Shown here piece after piece: positions 58,526 through 64,000 of a stretch of DNA of 64,000 bases. The stretch is from Pomacea canaliculata. Lineage: Eukaryota > Mollusca > Gastropoda > Architaenioglossa > Ampullariidae. The stretch spans positions 1,116,001 to 1,180,000 of the forward strand of contig NC_037590.1 of assembly GCF_003073045.1 (NCBI RefSeq), written 5' to 3'. A program made the position numbers and the translations under genes. How positions within the stretch are numbered: position 1 is the first letter of the stretch; the number at the start of each line of letters is the position of its first letter. Below the pieces are notes generated by a model that was not told the DNA's origin, made no database searches, and saw only the letters and a list, made by a program, of their open reading frames with translations.

Positions 58526-61500
58526 TGCCCTTTGGGATAAATAAAGTTGTAATCTTTTGATTACCCAACTTTTTGTTTTTCGCAGTAGCGACGTTGACGT
58601 CACCTGCCCTGGAGCCTCTCTCTGGGAGAACCAGACTCGTCTTTAAGGTTAAATACAGAAAAGTCTCGGCGACAGTTCTTCATTCCAGGACGGAAGGAAC
58701 TTGTTCCCTTGAGACTTGCTCCGGAGGCGCGTACACAGCTGTCTTGTGTGTGTGGCACATAGTTACACGGCATTGCAGCTGCACGTCCACTCCCTGCCTC
58801 CTACCAAGTCCCTCTCCTGACCTGTCATCATTTAGCACCATGCCAAGCTCAACAACTTTCATTCGTAAACAGCAAGAACGTGCGAATAAATTTATATTTT
58901 AATTAATCGACTGAGAGCCCTTGAATGTTGGAGATGGCCACTTCTCGATAAATGCAGCTGCTGGGAGCTGTATGTCAAAGTGAAAATGGAGGGAAAGTAA
59001 ATGATGATAGAAAAGAAAGGTCAGCAAGCTGTGTTCCTTTGTAAAAACTTTCGTATGACCTTTCCCATTTCTGTGAATGCGTTCTTCACTGCTGCGTTCA
59101 GGTGTTAATCATACTCGAACTCACTGAACACTCCTGGAAAGTTAATTGGAGTGGCTTCCTTTGGGACTCAACGTGACTGTGAACGTTCACAAGATTCATC
59201 GTGTTCAGAATACAAGATTATACCTTGGCCTTCACAATACACTTTGTCATTCAGAATACAGGATTACATCTTGTCGTTCAGAATACAGATTGTATAGCGG
59301 GAGCTTGTTCAGAGCAGCGTGTACCGCTGATACTACTTGTTCCCAAGAAAAGACACTTGTGTCTGGGAAAGAAAAGAAAGGTCTTTTGTGGATTCCTAGG
59401 TCGGCTGAGTAGTGGATGAAGAAAATAAAAAGAACACAACGCGAGGTAGAGATGAGACAACGCACCCGGCAAACGAGAGCTAGAATTTTAGTGGAAAGTT
59501 CTCCTTGGGAACTCCCGTCCTCTCCCCTGGCTCACCCAAGAGGACCGGACTGACTGGCGCTAAGGTAGGGCCGCGGTGTTGGCCTGAGTGAGGGACCTGG
59601 TCAGTCCGGCTACATTACATATTGACATGGACTCCAGCACTTTCTGTTTTGTATTTGTCTGTATCATATGTCCGTGTAAATGTAGCTCTTGCGACCAGAT
59701 ATACTTGTTTATAATCCAGAACAAAACGCCGCCATTTCTCTGAATTTTTTTCTGCACGAGTCTTTGCCCCCCATCCCGCACTTGTACCCGCCCCCACCCG
59801 AGTACGATGACTTAAAGAAGAAACAAAAAAGAGCAACTCCGGACAAGCAGAAAACTGAACAAATTAGTTTCGATACTTGATACTGTGACACTAGCGTTGG
59901 CATGCTTGCTCACTCCTCATGATCAACTTTGGGATAGGACCGTGGCTCTGGTGGAAGTCCCAGTACCCTCACCAGGCCATGCTTGGCCACCTTGTCATAC
60001 ACTGGACTCGGGAAAGCCTCAAAACTTCATGACTTCAATGAGGCTTGAAAGCTGTACATGGCAGCTAATAAAGTTCTGTATTGAAGACCACACCATTTAG
60101 TTCGCAGTTTTTTCCCTCAGAAACAAATCACTGGTAAGAAAAATATATATTAAAGTGGTAACATGAAAGTCTGCTAGACTCCCCCTCCAGCAATTCATAA
60201 TACTAGCATGAGACAGGTGGTCACCGAAACTTCGTGTTGTTCACCAGCCATTTGAAAGCATCTAAATATAGTTATGAAGCAAAAAACTCAATGAAAGCAC
60301 GATTTTTTATCTCAGGAGTGATAGTGATAAAGCAGCGGCAAAAGTGTTCATTTGCCTTGAACTCTGGAGACAACAACTTGCTCCACACTTAATGACTGCA
60401 GTCCTGGGTGCGAACTGTAGCCATGTTTAAACCTATATCCACATTTATAATTCTAGTTTATATATAGAAGCACATAGCTTCTTATTTTACTCAGGCAATT
60501 CCCCATCGCTATGCATTGTGGAATACAGAATAGTGAAAGTTTCTTACTCTTTTATTCTGAATCCTTGTTTGTGTATACTCTTGTATAGATGTCACACATT
60601 AAAACAAAACTGATCTGGGAGTTTTCTATTTTTGTTTAAAGGCTTTGGTGCAAATCTGATTAAGAAAATCAGTTTCCTATCACAGCCGCACCAACACATA
60701 CTACATGGCCTAAGGGCATGACAGACATTCTATCCAGATAGTAAAGCAGTAGTAGAAGATATTTGACACACAAGCCACTCTTGGGCAAGAAAATTCATTT
60801 TTTTATTCTGTAAAATGAGAAATATGTTTTCTTATTCCTCTAAGGAATCTTAATCCTAAGGAGACAGCAAAAAATCCCTCTAAACTCGGCTCTTTTCATG
60901 TTACATAATAAACCTAACAGACCCGTAACTCTCACAAATTCCCAAATTCAGATTTTCAGCATTTCTACACAGCAGATTAAGTTTATGAGTTTCAATCAGC
61001 TTCATCAAAAAAAAAACTTTTGATAAAATTTAAAAAAAAAAAGGTTCCTGACATTTACAGATGTGCAGATTGACCAGCATGCAGTTTCAGAGCAAAATTC
61101 CACCTGTTAAAAACACGACCAACTAAAATCTTTACATCTGGTCATGAGCATCTACGTTGCAATAGTCACATGACTGACTACTACATCAGTACATTAATGC
61201 AAGCTGCCAACAGATTTTGAGGAAATAAAACTTACTATAGCTTTACTTAAATTTCTCACAAAAAACAAAATATGAGGGACCATCCTGTCTGACAATTTCA
61301 TAAACTCACTTTCCATATATTGATGCACAAACATAGTAATTTCCTTGTTTTCCTGTAGCTAGCGCTTTTAGTGTTTGTATCTCAATAAAAGATGAAATCA
61401 TCTCTTGGTGAAGATGCAATTTTTAATCAGAGAATTCCTGGGCACACCTGCAGGTACAAGATCTGATCTTTGTTTTACAGACAGCTGTCATTAAACTCTT

Positions 61501-61729
61501 TGTATAAGCTGTAACTGATCATAGTAACTTATTCCAATTTCTATGTTTAATACTTTCAATCGCTACCTCTGCATCCGATGTCAGTAAAAATAGATCACGC
61601 TCATTACAGTCATCAAGGCAGGCATGATCAATAGTTGTTGTTCTTGTTTTTGTCATACTTTCCTTAAAGTGTTGACCATCTTATGTGCCAGGCATCAGCC
61701 TCATTCCACTACATTACTTAAAAACTGCT
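58526..61729. other. Gene-free stretch, then 3' flank of the CCAR1-like gene
   Basis: No supported gene. Base composition shifts to AT-rich at about 60.1 kb. Sequence from there toward 62.9 kb probably includes the CCAR1-like 3' UTR (minus strand), but no polyadenylation site could be assigned. Confidence 0.4.
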
Positions 61730-62052
61730 GTTACATGTAGCACACATACCCTGCTGTTACATGCACCACACAAACTGCTGTTACATGTATCATACAATGC
61801 TGTTACATGTACCACACAAACCCTGCTGTTACATGCACCACACAAACCATGTTGCTACATGTACCCCAGAAACACCACTGTTACATGTAGTACACATACA
61901 CTGCTGTTACATGAACCACACAAACTGCTGTTACATGTATCCTACAAACAATGCTGTTACATGCACCACATGAACACTTTTGTTACATGCACCACACAAA
62001 CATTGCTGTTACATGTAGCACACAAACTGCTGTTACATGTAGCACACAAAAA
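61730..62052. repeat. Minisatellite of CTGCTGTTACATGTACCACA type
   Basis: About thirteen units of 18-28 bp, each with the core GCTGTTACATGYACCACACA. It lies 0.9 kb beyond the stop of the CCAR1-like gene, so it is probably in that gene's 3' UTR or flank. Confidence 0.85.
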
Positions 62053-62927
62053 CACTACAGTGTTAACACATAAACATATTATTTAATGTCTTATGAGGTG
62101 AACAATATTAACAGTTCATACACTTGCTTGACATGTTTGCATCTAAGAACTAGAGCCCATTAAGAAGAGCTGTAGTCTAGATAAATTTAAATACTTTTGG
62201 ATAAACATTTAATACAATGTCCAGTCTCTAAAAGCACCAAAACCTCACAGTATTCGCATCAGGTTTTCAGAGACTATTTTTGGCAGAAGAACCTGGCACC
62301 AACAATAGAGGACTTTATGACTCTGAACATGCAACACACAAGCACATCTGTCTAAACACACATGGATTTAGCACCCACCATCTACAAACGACAGCAGCAG
62401 CTTCTTACATTTTGTCCTGAAACACATTAACATGAGCCTTATGATTTTCAAACCTATTATTCTCAGAGAAAATTTTAAACTGTTAAAATATGGAGGCATT
62501 ACCTCCTTTTTAAAGCTGTGCAGAAATGTCTTTGATTTTGTAAGTAACCTCCTCAGGATGCACTTAAGATGGCATATTTGTCAAACAAGTCCACCTCGAC
62601 ACTTGAACTGCCATCACGTAGTAAATACCTTGGACACAGTGTCTTTAAAAAGTCTTAATCGTGGGCACATTGTGCACTGCATCTAAAGGTCACATATTCC
62701 AGATTTAATATCCACAGACTCTGTAACCTTGCCGTCTTTACTGACACTTTTGAGAACATCACAAACCAGGTGTCTTGACATTGAAGTCAGTGTTTGCAAA
62801 GTCCTTTTTCTTCTCAAACTGGATTATAGTTGAGAAACAGGCACAGGCAGAAAATGATATATTCCTTCGTGTATTTTCTGAAGATCTGAGTCCAGACCAT
62901 GCAATGACAGACTATCGTCTGCACAAG

Positions 62928-63781
62928 TTAAATCTTCTCCTTTTTCACACTGACTGGGCTAGGATCTTTCCGTTCACGTTTTTTGCTTCCAGCATCGCCA
63001 GCCTTCTTTTCAGAAGATTCAGAAGCTGCCACAGGCACAATGGAGAGGACAGAGAGAGCCTGCTGCAACATACCCTTGGTCTCCCCAATAGCCACCTCCA
63101 GCTGTACCTGTTGTGTTTCCAAGGCAACACGTCGGCTGACCTCGGCTTGCAATTTAGCCTGAGTGCTAGTGAATTCATCTCTGGCAGCTCGTACTGCTGC
63201 TTCCTGGGTAGAAAGGTTCTCCTTCAGTGCTTCTGTCAAACCCAAAGAGAGTACCTTTTATGGTGAATGTGTGTCCTAAGGTAATCAGAGCAGTAAGTAA
63301 ACTGAATTTTTGTATGTTATATTAAGCAATGTAGCTGAATTTCAATCTTTAATAAGCATTCTGGAGGAGAATGTAATCTTCAAAGCTCCAAACAAAATTA
63401 AAAAGTTAGGGTTGCACAAGCAAGCAAGCAAGCACTCATGCACAGCTAAACATGCACACAACTCCTCTCATAAAGAAACATTCAAATATGATACTTAGAC
63501 AATGAAGATGAAAGAAATGAGAAGAAGCAAGCTCACTAAGTCTAACTCACCCAGTTCAACAGCCATGTCTGCCAGTCTGTTCTCAAGGAGAGCACAGGAC
63601 TTGTCGCTTCCCTCCAGTTTCTGTATCAAGCTTTCAAGGTCTACAACCGAGCCCTTGTACCTGACGAACTTTCCTTCCTCCCTCCCATTGTCAGCAACCT
63701 CCACCACCTCTCCCTTGTTGCCTGACTCGCGGTCTGCCACACGTCCTGCAGTTCGCACTGCCACCAGGTAATCCGAGTTAC
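62928..63781 (-). CDS. CCAR1: CCAR1/CCAR2-like protein, last two exons (partial)
   Basis: C-terminal end of a nuclear coiled-coil coregulator of the CCAR1 (CARP-1) / CCAR2 (DBC1) family. Exons: 63781-63551 and 63232-62928 (stop TAA), joined in phase 1; acceptor TTTGCAG, donor CTGG|GTGAGT. The visible 178 residues contain YKGSVVDLESLIQKLEGSDK, aligning with the conserved LLQKLEKSE segment near the CCAR1 C-terminus. A long Glu/Ala/Gln-rich coiled coil follows, then MLQQALSVLSIV (compare NLSTVMDEIHTVL in human) and a basic Lys/Ser tail ending VKKEKI. The rest of the gene lies beyond the right edge; phase shows two bases of a split codon at 63781. Family assignment rests on this one motif block and the coiled-coil layout, so CCAR1 versus CCAR2 is not decided. 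Confidence 0.72.
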
Positions 63782-64000
63782 CTGCAAAGTTTACAAACCA
63801 CAGTTTTTATTTTCAGCACTATCTGAATCTCTCTCTCTCTCACAAACACAGATCCATGTATACAAATGTAACCTATATGATGTTTCCTTTCTGTGGTTAC
63901 ACAGGGGTGTGCCAGCAGTGCAAGAAATCCCAACACAGAGAGTACATTTTTTAATACTTTAATTTGTTCCTCCATAGAATGGCAGAGGGTGAAACAAATT
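63782..64000 (-). other. Intron of the CCAR1-like gene
   Basis: Upstream of the acceptor at 63782. It includes a CT/GA microsatellite-like stretch at 63825-63841. The open frame across it shows no similarity to the family. Confidence 0.5.

Noticed and set aside
1-64000. CRISPR-like interpretation of the regular repeats
   Set aside because: The arrays are contiguous minisatellites without unique spacers, and the genome is eukaryotic.

Overview
The window is animal nuclear DNA. Every protein-coding gene is split by GT-AG introns, there is a Pol III-type tRNA gene, and there are LINE, SINE, hAT-like and minisatellite repeats. The gene set (ABAT, GTPBP1, a Josephin deubiquitinase and the 3' end of a CCAR1-like gene), the intron pattern and the CR1/L2-type LINE debris suggest a lophotrochozoan invertebrate, most likely a mollusc. 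That placement is inference; no diagnostic sequence was matched. No virus-like element was recognised.

Layout. 0.7-14.6 kb (+): a complete 13-exon mitochondrial GABA transaminase gene (ABAT). Its introns carry several minisatellites and a 1.7 kb hAT-like transposon with an 8-bp target duplication. 14.6-19.1 kb: AT-rich space between two convergent genes. 19.1-25.1 kb (-): a complete 10-exon GTPBP1. 25.1-28.3 kb: a shared upstream region. 28.3-31.0 kb (+): a complete 3-exon Josephin-domain protease (JOSD1 type), head-to-head with GTPBP1 as in human. 33.8-35.6 kb: LINE and SINE remnants. 35.8-36.3 kb: two unidentified adjacent open stretches. 37.5-60 kb: a G+C-richer, gene-poor tract packed with tandem repeats. 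It holds one predicted small two-exon coiled-coil gene (-, 41.1-48.2 kb) and a tRNA-Arg(TCT) gene at 54.55 kb. 60-64 kb (-): the last two exons and 3' region of a CCAR1/CCAR2-family gene that continues past the window.

The genes do not form one pathway. ABAT degrades GABA in mitochondria. GTPBP1 is a translational GTPase. The Josephin protein is a deubiquitinase. The CCAR-like protein is a nuclear coiled-coil coregulator. The one functional grouping is the divergent GTPBP1/JOSD pair, which probably shares a promoter region.

The most unusual structure is the repeated involvement of splice sites in tandem repeats. A 30-bp repeat begins on the ABAT exon 3 donor and offers nine same-phase donors with an open frame. 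A roughly 140-180 bp repeat carries five copies of an exon's acceptor. Two further donors show short local duplications.
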